NCBI GenBank assembly: GCA_022842465.1
Contig: JALHPN010000001.1
Location: 87,106-151,105, forward strand
Source of the DNA: Polyangiaceae bacterium
GTDB lineage: Bacteria; Myxococcota_A; Polyangia; Polyangiales; Polyangiaceae
Length of the DNA: 64,000 bases
Reading direction: 5' to 3'
Shown: piece after piece, positions 44,187 through 53,174 of the stretch
How positions within the stretch are numbered: the stretch's first letter is position 1
Layout: the number at the start of each line of letters is the position of its first letter
The notes under the pieces: model-generated
Database searches by the model: none
Seen by the model: the letters and a program-made list of their open reading frames with translations, nothing else
Told to the model about the DNA's origin: nothing
Position numbers and translations under genes: made by a program

Positions 44187-45443
44187 TCAGCGGCGGACGA
44201 AGAAGCGGACGCCCGTGACGTCCTCGCGCCAGAAGATCTCCTCGTAGGAGTTCTCCCGGAGCCAGCCGTACTCCTTGACGTACGGGTAGCTCGGCGCGTC
44301 GACGAGGTACGAGGCGGCTCCCGTGGTCGCGTCGAAGCGCACGGGCATCTCGTCGGGGGCGTCCTCGTCGTTCGAGCACGTGGTCCCGGCGGTGATCGCG
44401 CCGGCCGTCGCGTCGAGCACGCGGAGCGGGGTCTCCTGTCCCTGCACCTGGTGAATCGACGTCTGGGCGACGTGGGCGACGCCGCCTGCGCCGAGGACGT
44501 AGAGCGACGAGGCGACCGGGGCGGCGCGCTCGGTGGTGAAGGCGACGTCGCCGGTGATCGTGTCGATGCGGACGGACGCGAGCCGGCCGGCCGCGCGGAC
44601 GATGGGCAAGTCCGGAGCGTCCGAGCGACGGAGCGTCTCGCCGTCCGCGTAGTAGACGGTGCCGTTCGCGTGGACGTCGAAGATCGCGGGCGTGCCGAGG
44701 GGCGCGCCGGGCCCGACCAGGGCGAGGCCGCTCGACGACACGCGCCAGACGCTCGACGGCTCGACGAGGAAGAGGCCGGCGCCGTTCCGGTGGAGGACGG
44801 CGCCACTTGCGTCCTCGCGGAGCGTCGTGATGCCGGCGCCCGTGACGCGGACGAGCGCGCGGTCACGCAGGCCGTAGAGCGCGGCGCCGGACGCGACGAG
44901 CGAGCGGAGGCCTCCGAGGTCGCTCGCGAGCGGCACGACCTCCGCGACCGCCCCGGTCACGGCGTCGACCGTCACGATGCCGAAGAGGGGCTGCATACCT
45001 GCGGGACGGAAGGTCTCGATGAAGACCGCGTCGCCGAGGACGCCGATGATCCGGTTGAAGTGGTGCTCGCCGAGCAGCGCGCCGCCGGCGAGGCGTCGCG
45101 AGCCGCCCGAGGCCGTCTCCCACGCGCTCTGCTCGTCCAACGCGCTCGGGATGTCGCTGCCGATGCCGAGCTCGCAGCGCCTGCCCTGGGCAAACGTCGT
45201 GCGGGGAACGTTCGTCTTCGCGGGCGCGGCCGGATCGATCACGAACGTCGCGCCCGGCACCGGGAGGGCCGGCGTCGGCGGGGCGGGCCGATCGGAGGCG
45301 GCGCCCGGCGTCGCGCCGTCCGCACCCGGACGCCCTTCGGCGCCGCCCGAGCCGCTCGGACCGGACGCTTCGGTGTCGACGACGGCGCCGCCGCAGGCGA
45401 CGAGGAGCGAGAGCGCAAGACAGGGAAGAAGACGAGACGTCAT
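44187..45443 (-). CDS. Lipoprotein with propeller-like domain
   Basis: 418 residues. LLPCLALSLLVACGG is the lipoprotein signal (LVAC). A Gly/Ala/Pro linker leads to a domain of repeated strands (FGIVTVDAVTGAVAEVVPL, LYGLRDRALVRVTGAGITTL, VYYADGETLRRSDAPDL) resembling a WD/PQQ-like beta propeller. No active-site motif seen. ATG 45443 has GGAGG about 10 nt upstream. It lies 113 bp from the FGE-like gene, which is read in the same direction. Confidence 0.64.
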   Translation of the reverse strand: MTSRLLPCLALSLLVACGGAVVDTEASGPSGSGGAEGRPGADGATPGAASDRPAPPTPALPVPGATFVIDPAAPAKTNVPRTTFAQGRRCELGIGSDIPSALDEQSAWETASGGSRRLAGGALLGEHHFNRIIGVLGDAVFIETFRPAGMQPLFGIVTVDAVTGAVAEVVPLASDLGGLRSLVASGAALYGLRDRALVRVTGAGITTLREDASGAVLHRNGAGLFLVEPSSVWRVSSSGLALVGPGAPLGTPAIFDVHANGTVYYADGETLRRSDAPDLPIVRAAGRLASVRIDTITGDVAFTTERAAPVASSLYVLGAGGVAHVAQTSIHQVQGQETPLRVLDATAGAITAGTTCSNDEDAPDEMPVRFDATTGAASYLVDAPSYPYVKEYGWLRENSYEEIFWREDVTGVRFFVRR

Positions 45444-45556
45444 GGTGGTTCGACCTCCAGCCCGTGGACGTCGGGCGAGGGGCACCTTGCGGCGATCTCA
45501 CCGCAGGAACAATCTTGATGATCCGCGCGGTACTGTATCGATAGCGCTTACAACGC

Positions 45557-47191
45557 TCAGTACACGCAGCGGGCGCCGAGCGCGTAGTAGCCGTTCGGGA
45601 CGTCGGTGCGGTCGTTCGGCGACCGCCAGTCCCCTCCGTTGTTCATCGTCCCTTCGTGGTTCTCGAAGGAGTAGTTCCACGCGAACCCGTACTCCACGTC
45701 CCCCGTCCACTCGAGCGTGTTGCCGGCGATCTCGACCTTGTTCTTGTTCCAGCCCTGCCAGAAGCGCCCAGGCGGGGAGAGCCACCACGTGATGCGCTTC
45801 GATGCCGGCTCGGCGCCCGGGAAGCCGTACGTGAAGCGGTGGTTCAGTCGCGCGTCCGGCACCGTCGGCGAGTACGGGGCGGTGAACGGGCTCCCGGCAT
45901 AGAGCCACGGGTGCGTCGTCACGTTCCCGTTCGTGAACACGTTGCGGAGCTCGGCTTGTGTCGCCATCCGCCCGCCGTCCCAGTGGCAGAACGCGCGGAC
46001 CATGTGCCAGCCGACGCAGTTGAGGGCCTTCGTGTCGAGGACGGCCTGCGAGAAGACCTGCTGCGCCGTGTTCGTCGAGACCCAGTACGTGTGGCCGTTG
46101 AAGTTCGCGTAGCCGCACGAGCGCTTCGAGTGTGGGGCCTCCGTGGTCGTGTTCGGATCGTTCGGTGCGCCGTTCCAGTACGGTCCGAGCATCGTCTCGG
46201 CCTCCGCCACGTTGCTCGGCACGAGCGCATCCCACGCGGCGCTCCACCCCGGCGGCCTCGTCGCCGCATTCTGCACGAAGCTCCGCACGTTGCCGCCGAG
46301 ACGCTCCACGAACGCGCGCATGCGGCCGGCGGTGATGGAGAAGCGGTTGACGCGCCTCTGCGAGCCGTCGATCGGCGCCGTCTCGCAGCAGCTCTCGAGC
46401 GCCACGGGGACGCCGCCGAAGTCGCGGTCGTCCCGTCCGCAGGTGAAGCCGCCCTCGTTCTTCACGCAGCTCTTGAAGGGCACGCAGCGCCCGGCCTTCG
46501 GCCCGCTCACGCCGCACGCGCTCGAGGCGCAGTCGCCGTGGACGGCGCACGTCTGGTCCAGCGCGCACGCGGGGGCGTTCGTCGGGGCGCCGCCGCCGCA
46601 GTCGACGTCGGTCTCGGTGCCGTTCTTGATGGCGTCGCCGCTCGTCGGCACGTCGCACGTGCCGGCCGAGCACGCGACCGCGTCGCAGTCTGCGGACTCG
46701 GTGCATGCCTCGCCCGTCGCGCAACGGCGCGCGTTGGTCGGGGCGCCGCCGCCGCAGTCGACGTCGGTCTCGGTGCCGTTCTTCTCGCCGTCGGACGCCG
46801 TCGGCTGGCACGTGCCCGACTCGCAGAGCTCGCCCCTGCAGTCGGCGCCGACGACGCACGCCTTTCCGGTGGCGCACCGCGCGGCACCCTCGGGGGGGCC
46901 GCCGCAGTCGACGTCCGTTTCCCCGCCGTTCTTCTGACCGTCGACGGCGGTGGCCGGGAGACAGACCCGGTCGATGCAGAGGCTCGTCTGGCAGTCGACC
47001 GGGTCCTTGCAGCGCTCGCCGTTCGCACACGGCGGCGTCGCGCAGCGCTCGGGGTTCGGCAGCGCCACCGCCGCGGTGCCGCCGTCCCCCACCGCGTCGG
47101 TGGGCGCGACCTCGTCGTCCTCCTGCGAACAGGCCGCCGACAGAGCGGCGGCGGTCACGACGAGACCGAGGACGCGGACGAGGCGATGCAT
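45557..47191 (-). CDS. Lipoprotein: Cys-rich repeats fused to FGE/SUMF1-like domain
   Basis: 544 residues. The signal ends ALSAACSQ. Residues ~45-240 hold three to four Cys-rich units built on DGxKNGxETDVDCGGxxP and CAxxxACxxxxDC. The C-terminal ~280 residues look like the formylglycine-generating/sulfatase-modifying-factor fold (MVRAFCHWDGGRMATQAE, GNTLEWTGDVEYGFAWNYS, GGDWRSPNDRTDVPNGYYAL, ending GARCVY). True FGE oxidises a sulfatase Cys using copper; whether the catalytic Cys pair is present cannot be settled by eye, and many relatives are non-enzymatic binding domains. TAGACT and GGGAGG lie before the ATG. Confidence 0.74.
   Translation of the reverse strand: MHRLVRVLGLVVTAAALSAACSQEDDEVAPTDAVGDGGTAAVALPNPERCATPPCANGERCKDPVDCQTSLCIDRVCLPATAVDGQKNGGETDVDCGGPPEGAARCATGKACVVGADCRGELCESGTCQPTASDGEKNGTETDVDCGGGAPTNARRCATGEACTESADCDAVACSAGTCDVPTSGDAIKNGTETDVDCGGGAPTNAPACALDQTCAVHGDCASSACGVSGPKAGRCVPFKSCVKNEGGFTCGRDDRDFGGVPVALESCCETAPIDGSQRRVNRFSITAGRMRAFVERLGGNVRSFVQNAATRPPGWSAAWDALVPSNVAEAETMLGPYWNGAPNDPNTTTEAPHSKRSCGYANFNGHTYWVSTNTAQQVFSQAVLDTKALNCVGWHMVRAFCHWDGGRMATQAELRNVFTNGNVTTHPWLYAGSPFTAPYSPTVPDARLNHRFTYGFPGAEPASKRITWWLSPPGRFWQGWNKNKVEIAGNTLEWTGDVEYGFAWNYSFENHEGTMNNGGDWRSPNDRTDVPNGYYALGARCVY
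46581..46783 (-). repeat. Two identical 47-bp coding repeats
   Basis: 46581-46627 and 46737-46783 are identical over 47 bp, with starts 156 bp (52 codons) apart, inside the Cys-rich repeats of the FGE-like gene. A more degenerate copy lies near 46909. Recent internal duplication or conversion is likely. Confidence 0.8.
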
Positions 47192-47259
47192 CAGCCTCCC
47201 AGTCTAGCTCAGGCGGCCGCATGCGAAAGGACGCCGCGGCGACGAGATCGTCTGCCCCC

Positions 47260-48663
47260 TCACTTCACGCTGGTCATGATCGCCATGCGGCTCAACGTCA
47301 TGTCCGTCCCGGCCTGGCAGTCCGGCTTCGTACGGTCCGGGTTGCTCCAGCCGCCACTGATGTCGCGTGCCTGGTAGGTCACGCGCGGACGACCGTCCTT
47401 CGTGAGCGCCAAGGACGGGCCGTGGAGGAACCACGCCCCGACGTTGCAGTTCGGCCAGAGGAAGATCTCGTCCTTGGGCAAGTCGCCTCCGAACTCCACC
47501 TTCGTCAGATCCCACGGCGCGCCCTCGGCCGCGCAGTTCTGCGCGTCGCAGTGCGCGAGCACGATGTTGTAGTCGAGCGTGTAGGCGAAGCGGGCGTTCC
47601 CCGCCGCGTCGAGGGCGAGGTCGAGGCCCGCGCCGAGCCTCTCGTGCTCGCTGACCACCGCGCCGGTCCAGTTGTCCTTCGAGCAGTCCTGGTCGCAGTG
47701 GAAATACACGATGGCCTTCTTGTCGTCCTGCTTCGCCAGCATCGCGATGCGCGGCTGGCCCTCCTTCGTGAGGGCCATCGAGATCGTCGCCTTCACCGAG
47801 ACGGCCTCGACCTCGCTCTCGTACGCCGGGAGAAATCCGATCCCCTTCCAGCCGTCCTCCGTCTCGCAGCCCGACGCGCACTCCATGTAGGCGCCCATCG
47901 GCGTGCCGGACGTGTCGTCGCCGAGCGGCATGACCGTCGCGGCGTGCGCGACGCCGTTCGCGTCGATGCGGAGCGTCGTGCCGCGCCCCATCTGCTTGCC
48001 GATCTGATGCTGCTTCCAGCTCGCCGGCGAGGCGCAGTCCGCGTCGCACGTCACGTACCACGTGGCGGGCTCCTTCTGACCGACGCCGAGGTACGCCTTG
48101 TACGTGTGCATCATGAAGCGCGGGCGGCCCTCTGGATCGAGCGCGAACGCCTCGCCGGTGACCTCTTTGTCGCTCCCGTGGTTCAGGATCTCGCTCGTCG
48201 TCCACGAGCCCTCCTCCCCACAGCTCGCGTCGCACGTCGCGTACTGGACCCGCATGTAGCTCGCGAGGAGGACGCGCGGCTTGCCGTCCGCCGTGAGCGC
48301 GATCATCGCGTTGCCCACCGTACCGTCCGTCGGGAAGCGGACGACCTTCACGTCCTTCTCGCCCGCGCAGTCGGCGGCGCACGTCGCGTAGTACGCTCCG
48401 CCGCCTGCGTAGGCCGGGTAGACGGCGTGGATCGCGCCGCTCTCGTCGACCTCGACGGAGGGCGCGGTCGTGTTGTCGGCCTCCGCCCCCGTCGGGAGGA
48501 AGAACCGGGCCGACGGCACGTAGCCGTTCGCGTCCTTACCTCCGCCCTCCGCGCCGGGCGCGCCGCTCCCCGAGCCCGACGACGTGGTGCACGCCGCGAG
48601 GCCGACCTGGAGCGAGAGGACGAGAGCGAGGAGCGAGAGCGACGAGCAAGACGAGCGGGACAT
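47260..48663 (-). CDS. Lipoprotein with sialidase-like repeats
   Basis: About 467 residues. LALVLSLQVGLAACTTS provides the lipobox. The mature protein repeats Y-x-TC-x-x-x-C pairs (YYATCAADCAGE, YATCDASCGEE, YVTCDADCASP, YFHCDQDCSKD) between strands with Asp-x-Gly turns such as LTADGKPRVLLASYMR and LTKDGRPRVTYQARD, reminiscent of BNR/sialidase-type propellers with paired Cys in each blade. No sialidase Arg triad was identified. ATG 48663 is supported by AAGGAG about 9 nt upstream. Probably extracellular face. Confidence 0.68.
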   Translation of the reverse strand: MSRSSCSSLSLLALVLSLQVGLAACTTSSGSGSGAPGAEGGGKDANGYVPSARFFLPTGAEADNTTAPSVEVDESGAIHAVYPAYAGGGAYYATCAADCAGEKDVKVVRFPTDGTVGNAMIALTADGKPRVLLASYMRVQYATCDASCGEEGSWTTSEILNHGSDKEVTGEAFALDPEGRPRFMMHTYKAYLGVGQKEPATWYVTCDADCASPASWKQHQIGKQMGRGTTLRIDANGVAHAATVMPLGDDTSGTPMGAYMECASGCETEDGWKGIGFLPAYESEVEAVSVKATISMALTKEGQPRIAMLAKQDDKKAIVYFHCDQDCSKDNWTGAVVSEHERLGAGLDLALDAAGNARFAYTLDYNIVLAHCDAQNCAAEGAPWDLTKVEFGGDLPKDEIFLWPNCNVGAWFLHGPSLALTKDGRPRVTYQARDISGGWSNPDRTKPDCQAGTDMTLSRMAIMTSVK

Positions 48664-48848
48664 GACCTTGGTCTCCTTGGGTTTCGAGAGACGCCGAAGC
48701 GTCACCGGGTAGATGCCGGCGACGGGCGCGCTTCATCACCGAAAGCGTCGGGGTCCCCCGAGGGGGTGACACGCCCAAGGTCGTGCTCGTGGAGGCGCAG
48801 AAAGACAGGCTTCCTCGCGGCCGGCTGGCCGCGTGTGTGGCCGCCCGT

Positions 48849-48854
48849 TAGCAT
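48849..48854 (+). promoter_or_regulatory. TAGCAT -10-like element for the P450 gene
   Basis: TAGCAT 6 nt before GTG 48861 with no ribosome site between. Fits the leaderless pattern. The remaining 197-bp gap upstream shows only a G/C hairpin near 48753-48770. Confidence 0.4.
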
Positions 48855-48860
48855 CCGCGC

Positions 48861-50348
48861 GTGAACAGCACGTCACGCCGCCCGTACACGGAGATGCCGT
48901 TCGCCCCCGGGGGGGAGGGCTTTCTCGGCCACAACCGGGACTTCCGGGAGGAGCGGCTCGCGATGCTGGATCGCTTCGCCGCGAGCCCCGAGCCCGTCGT
49001 GCGCATGCGGCTCCCGATCCCCGGCTTCCAGGCGTTCGTCGTCAACTCGCCCGACACGGTCCAGGAGCTGCTCGTCGAGAAGGCGAAGAGCTTCGACAAG
49101 TCGGACATGCTCCGCTTCACGCTCCGCCACCTCGCAGGCGAGGGGCTCTTCACCTCGAACGGCGAGCTCTGGAAGCGGCAGCGGCGGCTCATGGCGCCGC
49201 TCTTCGCGCCGAAGGCGCTCGACAAGTACGCGGAGGCGATGATCGCGTCGTCCCGGCGGGTCGCGGCGCGCTGGGCCGACGGCCAGACGCTGTCGCTCCT
49301 CCACGAGACGACGACGCTCACGATGAGCATCGCGGGAAAGACGCTGTTCGACGCCGACACGTTCGGCGAGGCCGACGAGATCGGCCGCGCCCTCACTGTC
49401 GCCCTCGAGTGGACGGCCTGGTCGGCAGGCCGGCCGCTCGCGATGAGCCACCTCATGGGCCGCCGCGTCCTTCGGGGCCTCGCGCCTCGCGCGCCGGGGT
49501 GGGCGAGAAAGCCCCTCGCCGACGTCATCGACCGGCTCCAGGGCCCGATCGTCCTCTTCGGCGAGCGCGGGCGAGCGCTCGCGGAGGCGATCGAGCTCCT
49601 CGACGCGCGCGTGCAGCGCATGATCGACGACCGTCGGGCGGCCCTCGCCCGCGGTGAGGCCAAGGAGGACCTCCTCTCGCGGCTCCTCGACGCGCGCGAC
49701 GAGGACGACGGTGCCACGATGAGCGATCGACAGGTCCGCGACGAGATCCTCACCCTCTTCGTCGCCGGTCACGAGACGACGGCGACCGGGCTCGCGTGGA
49801 CGATCTACTCGCTCTGCAAGAACCCCGAGGTCTACGCCGCGGTCCAGCGCGAGGTCGACGCGCTCGAGCACGACGCCACCACGAAGGACCTCGGGCGCCT
49901 CGAGCTCTGTGCGCGCGTCTTCAAGGAGGCGCTTCGCCTCTACCCGCCCGTGTACATCGTCGGGCGCGACGCGCAGGAGCCCGTCACGCTCGGCGGGTAC
50001 GAGATCCCCCCGTACTCGCAGGTCGCGTACAGCGCGTGGGCGCTGCATCGCTCTCCGTACCACTGGCCCGACCCGCTCCGCTTCGATCCCGACCGCTTTT
50101 TGCCCGAGCGCGAGGCGAAGCGTCATCGCTACGCGTGGGTCCCCTTCGGCGCGGGGCCGCGCGTGTGCATCGGCAACCACTTCGCCATCATGGAGGCGCA
50201 GCTCGCGCTGGCGTACATGCTCCGGCGCGCGCGCTTCGACCTCCTCGGGGACGAAGAGCCGGACCCGTCGGCGGCGACCCTGCGGCCACGGCACGGGGTC
50301 CAGGTGAAGGTTCGGCTGCGCGACGCGCTGCGGGCGAAGGTGGCCTGA
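48861..50348 (+). CDS. Cytochrome P450
   Basis: 495 residues. The oxygen-binding I-helix reads AGHETTAT (about 302-309). The ExxR pair is E356/R359 in KEALR. The heme loop FGAGPRVCIG has the thiolate Cys at 436. DPLRFDPDRFLPER is the usual PERF region. The length and lack of a membrane anchor point to a soluble bacterial monooxygenase that depends on a separate ferredoxin, none of which lies nearby. The substrate is unknown; the N-terminal layout resembles long-chain or hydrophobic-compound hydroxylases. Convergent with the persulfide dioxygenase-like gene. Confidence 0.95.
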   Translation: MNSTSRRPYTEMPFAPGGEGFLGHNRDFREERLAMLDRFAASPEPVVRMRLPIPGFQAFVVNSPDTVQELLVEKAKSFDKSDMLRFTLRHLAGEGLFTSNGELWKRQRRLMAPLFAPKALDKYAEAMIASSRRVAARWADGQTLSLLHETTTLTMSIAGKTLFDADTFGEADEIGRALTVALEWTAWSAGRPLAMSHLMGRRVLRGLAPRAPGWARKPLADVIDRLQGPIVLFGERGRALAEAIELLDARVQRMIDDRRAALARGEAKEDLLSRLLDARDEDDGATMSDRQVRDEILTLFVAGHETTATGLAWTIYSLCKNPEVYAAVQREVDALEHDATTKDLGRLELCARVFKEALRLYPPVYIVGRDAQEPVTLGGYEIPPYSQVAYSAWALHRSPYHWPDPLRFDPDRFLPEREAKRHRYAWVPFGAGPRVCIGNHFAIMEAQLALAYMLRRARFDLLGDEEPDPSAATLRPRHGVQVKVRLRDALRAKVA

Positions 50349-50388
50349 GGTCCGGTCTCAGCCGTCGAGCGCTCGCCTTCCGCTCCCT

Positions 50389-51276
50389 TCACGCGGTCGA
50401 GCCGTCGTCGCGCGTCTTCCGCTTCAGGTCGAGGGGGACGACCACGTAGCGCCGTCCGTTCGGGTGCGGCTGGGGAAGTCGACCCGCATCGATGTTGATC
50501 TGCACGCTCGGGTAGAGGAGGCGAGGAGCCGCGAGCGTCGCGTCTCGCTCGCTGCGCTTCCGGACGAACTCCTCGCGGCTCGTCGACGCGCGCAGCTGGA
50601 TGTTCGCCTCCTTCGACGCGCCGATCGTGGTCTCGTAGCGGAGCGCGCGGTCACCCGGCTGGTAGTCGTGTCCGACGAACACCCGCGTCGCGTCGGGAAG
50701 CGCGTAGAGGCGCTCGTGGATCGAGGTGTAGAGGGCGTCGGCGCTGCCGCTCGGGAAGTCGCAGCGACCCGTCCCGTAGTCCTCGATGAACAGCGCATCT
50801 CCGGTGAAGATCGCATCCCCGATCTTGTAGGTCACACATGCAGGCGTGTGCCCGGGAGTGGCGAGGACCTCGATGGCGAGGGTTCCCGCCGACACCTTCG
50901 CGCCGTCCTCGAACAGTTGGTCGAACTGACTCCCGTCGACGGCGAACGAAGGCGCCAGGTCGAAGACGTCCCTGAAGACGTTCTGCACGTCACGGATGCG
51001 CGCGCCGATCCCGACCTTGGCATCGAAGCGACGCTTCAGGTACTGGCTGCCGCTCAGGTGGTCGGCGTGCGCGTGGGTCTCGAGGACGTAGTGAAGACGA
51101 AGCCGCTCCCTCTCGAGGAAGGTCGCGACGGCCTCGACGGACTTGGTCGACGTCGTCGACGAGAGCGGGTCGTAGTCGAGCACGGGATCGATCACGACGG
51201 CGTCGCGACTCGCCGGATCGTAGACGGCATACGTGAGCGTGAACGTGTCCGGGTCGTAGAAGGTTTCGATCTTCAT
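50389..51276 (-). CDS. Persulfide dioxygenase-like metallo-beta-lactamase-fold protein
   Basis: About 295 residues. Metal ligands are in [10 protein letters not shown] (H68, H70, D72, H73), PGHTP (H143), the D160 of FTGDALF, and H203 in [18 protein letters not shown] matches the GRxDF signature of ETHE1/persulfide dioxygenases, which use mononuclear iron to oxidise glutathione persulfide to sulfite. The C-terminal [17 protein letters not shown] and [11 protein letters not shown] stretch is typical of the bacterial sulfur-related branch. AGGAGA precedes the ATG. Divergent from DUF1641/SQR across a 114-bp region with an operator-like palindrome, which fits a sulfide-detoxification unit. Confidence 0.85.
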   Translation of the reverse strand: MKIETFYDPDTFTLTYAVYDPASRDAVVIDPVLDYDPLSSTTSTKSVEAVATFLERERLRLHYVLETHAHADHLSGSQYLKRRFDAKVGIGARIRDVQNVFRDVFDLAPSFAVDGSQFDQLFEDGAKVSAGTLAIEVLATPGHTPACVTYKIGDAIFTGDALFIEDYGTGRCDFPSGSADALYTSIHERLYALPDATRVFVGHDYQPGDRALRYETTIGASKEANIQLRASTSREEFVRKRSERDATLAAPRLLYPSVQINIDAGRLPQPHPNGRRYVVVPLDLKRKTRDDGSTA

Positions 51277-51295
51277 GGCGCATCTCCTCGTTCGA

Positions 51296-51359
51296 GTGGA
51301 GCCATCCGCGGGCGATTTGGGTTCGCTCCGAACCCTTCGTCCCTGCTGGTGGCTCCCAC
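51296..51359. promoter_or_regulatory. Symmetric operator-like site in the sulfide cluster
   Basis: GGGTTCG and CGAACCC flank CTC (51319-51335). On both sides, exactly 15 nt further out, lie GTGGAGCC (51296-51303) and its near-complement GGCTCCCAC (51351-51359), sharing the same centre. The site is centred in the divergent region between the dioxygenase and DUF1641 genes. A sulfide- or persulfide-sensing repressor is a good candidate binder; none is encoded nearby. Confidence 0.55.
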
Positions 51360-51390
51360 CCAGGCGAGGCCGAAAGGGGAAGGGAAAGCG

Positions 51391-51939
51391 ATGGACGACG
51401 TACGAGAGAAGGGGGGGACGTCCTCCAAACCCGTCCTCGAGCTCCTCGAGCGAATGGACGCACGGCTCGAGCGTCTCGAGACGGCGGCGATGCGGCTCGA
51501 GTCGCTCGAACGCTCTCTGCCCTCGGCGCTCGCCGCGGCGACGGACACCGTCGACACGCTCGTCGATCGCCTCCGAGAGCGCGGCGTCGATGTCGACGAG
51601 CGCCTCCACATCGTCCTGGAAGTGGCCGAGCGACTGACGTCGCCCGAGGCGCTCACGGCGCTCACGACGCTCCTCGACAAGCTCCCCCTCGTCCAGCATC
51701 TGCTGGAGTCCGGAATCGTCGACGCGTCATCCATCGACGTGGTGGGACGCGCTGGAGCCGCGCTCGCGGAAGCGCGCGTCGAGCGGACGCCGCAGGTCGG
51801 CCTCTGGGGCGCGGCGCGGGCGATGTCGGACGACGACGTGAAGCGAGCGGTCGGGTTCCTCCTCCGCGTGGCCCAGCTCTTCGGCCGCTCGCTCGACGAC
51901 GCATCGGTGAAGGCGCTGCCGCCGGGAGAACGATCATGA
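51391..51939 (+). CDS. DUF1641-family protein, partner of SQR
   Basis: About 182 residues, soluble and helical. The Leu-rich core ([20 protein letters not shown]) followed by a mid-chain break and [15 protein letters not shown] fits the DUF1641 family, which is often encoded next to FAD-linked sulfide or NAD(P) oxidoreductases. The N-terminal ~60 residues form a coiled coil ([16 protein letters not shown]). AAGGGA precedes the ATG. The stop overlaps the SQR start (ATGA), so the two are probably made together, perhaps as a complex that tethers SQR. Confidence 0.75.
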   Translation: MDDVREKGGTSSKPVLELLERMDARLERLETAAMRLESLERSLPSALAAATDTVDTLVDRLRERGVDVDERLHIVLEVAERLTSPEALTALTTLLDKLPLVQHLLESGIVDASSIDVVGRAGAALAEARVERTPQVGLWGAARAMSDDDVKRAVGFLLRVAQLFGRSLDDASVKALPPGERS

Positions 51940-53123
51940 GCGAGCATCATTCCGTTCTCGTGCTCGGTGGAGGGACGGGAGGGCTCTCCGTCGCGGCCCG
52001 CCTCCAGAGCTCGTTCGCCGCGCCCGACGTCGCGCTCGTGGAGCCTTCCGAGACGCACTACTACCAGCCGCTCTGGACGCTCGTCGGCGGCGGCGTGTTC
52101 GACAAGGAGGTCACCGCGCGTCCCGAGGCGGACTACATCCCGGACGGCGTGACCTGGATTCGCGATCGCGTCGTGAAGCTCGAGCCCCGCGAGAGCGCCG
52201 TCGTCACGGCGGGTGGTCGTCGCGTGACGTACGACCAGCTCGTCGTCGCGCTCGGCATCCAGCTCGATTGGCACAAGATCCGCGGTCTCGAAGGACACCT
52301 CGGCAAAGGCGGCATCGTCAGCAACTACGCCTACGATCTCGTCGACAGCACGTGGGAGGCCCTGCGTACCTTCGACGGCGGAAACGCGGTCTTCACGTTC
52401 CCGTCGACGCCCGTGAAGTGTGCGGGGGCGCCACAGAAGATCATGTACCTCGCGGACGAGCACCTCCGGAAGCGCGGGGTCCGCGACCGCTCGCGCGTGA
52501 TCTTCGCCTCTGCCGGAGCGGGCATCTTCGGCGTGAAGCACTACGCCAAGTCCCTCGAGGCGATCGTCCGCCGGAAGGGGATCGAGACCTTCTACAAGCA
52601 CGACCTCGTCGAGGTGAGGCCTTCGTCGAAGGAGGCCGTCTTCCGGAGGACCGACGGAGGGACGGAGGTGACCTTCTCCTACGACCTCTTGCACGTCGTT
52701 CCGCCGCAGAGCGCTCCCGACGTGATCAAGCAGAGCGAGCTCGCGAACGAAGCGGGTTGGGTCGACGTGCACAAGCACACGCTCCAGCACGTGCGCTTTC
52801 CGAACGTCTTCTCGCTCGGAGACGCGAGCAGCCTCCCGACGTCACGAACGGGCGCAGCGATCCGGAAGCAGGCTCCCGTGCTCGTGGAGAACCTCCTCGC
52901 GACGCGCGCGGGCGAGCCGCCCCGGGCCCAGTACGACGGGTACGCCTCCTGCCCCCTCGTGACGGGGTACGGGAAGCTCATCCTCGCGGAGTTCGACTAC
53001 GACGGCCGACCGGCCGAGTCGTTCCCGTTCGACCAATCGCGGGAGCGCTACAGCATGTACGCGCTCAAAGCCTACGGCCTGCCCGAGATGTACTGGAACG
53101 GCATGTTGCGCGGGAGGATGTGA
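51936..53123 (+). CDS. sqr: Sulfide:quinone oxidoreductase-like flavoprotein
   Basis: 395 residues. The FAD-binding loop is [11 protein letters not shown] (~8-18). The two redox Cys are C162 in [11 protein letters not shown] and C339 in [14 protein letters not shown], matching the disulfide pair of type [25 protein letters not shown] is the second FAD motif. It oxidises sulfide to persulfide at the membrane and passes electrons to quinone; a persulfide acceptor would then feed the dioxygenase across the divergent promoter. The Trp/Tyr-rich C-terminus ([16 protein letters not shown]) suits membrane association. Confidence 0.88.
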   Translation: MSEHHSVLVLGGGTGGLSVAARLQSSFAAPDVALVEPSETHYYQPLWTLVGGGVFDKEVTARPEADYIPDGVTWIRDRVVKLEPRESAVVTAGGRRVTYDQLVVALGIQLDWHKIRGLEGHLGKGGIVSNYAYDLVDSTWEALRTFDGGNAVFTFPSTPVKCAGAPQKIMYLADEHLRKRGVRDRSRVIFASAGAGIFGVKHYAKSLEAIVRRKGIETFYKHDLVEVRPSSKEAVFRRTDGGTEVTFSYDLLHVVPPQSAPDVIKQSELANEAGWVDVHKHTLQHVRFPNVFSLGDASSLPTSRTGAAIRKQAPVLVENLLATRAGEPPRAQYDGYASCPLVTGYGKLILAEFDYDGRPAESFPFDQSRERYSMYALKAYGLPEMYWNGMLRGRM

Positions 53124-53157
53124 CGGGGTCGCGCGCTCCGGGGCCTCCCGAGCGGGC

Positions 53158-53174
53158 CTGAGGCCCGGCCTCAG
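53158..53174. terminator. Hairpin between SQR and convergent membrane gene
   Basis: CTGAGGC (53158-53164) and GCCTCAG (53168-53174) flank CCG. It overlaps the stop of the minus-strand gene. No U tract. Confidence 0.42.

Noticed and set aside
51391..51939. Rhodanese or other known sulfur-transfer domain in the small gene before SQR
   Set aside because: No active-site Cys loop is present; the helical pattern fits DUF1641.
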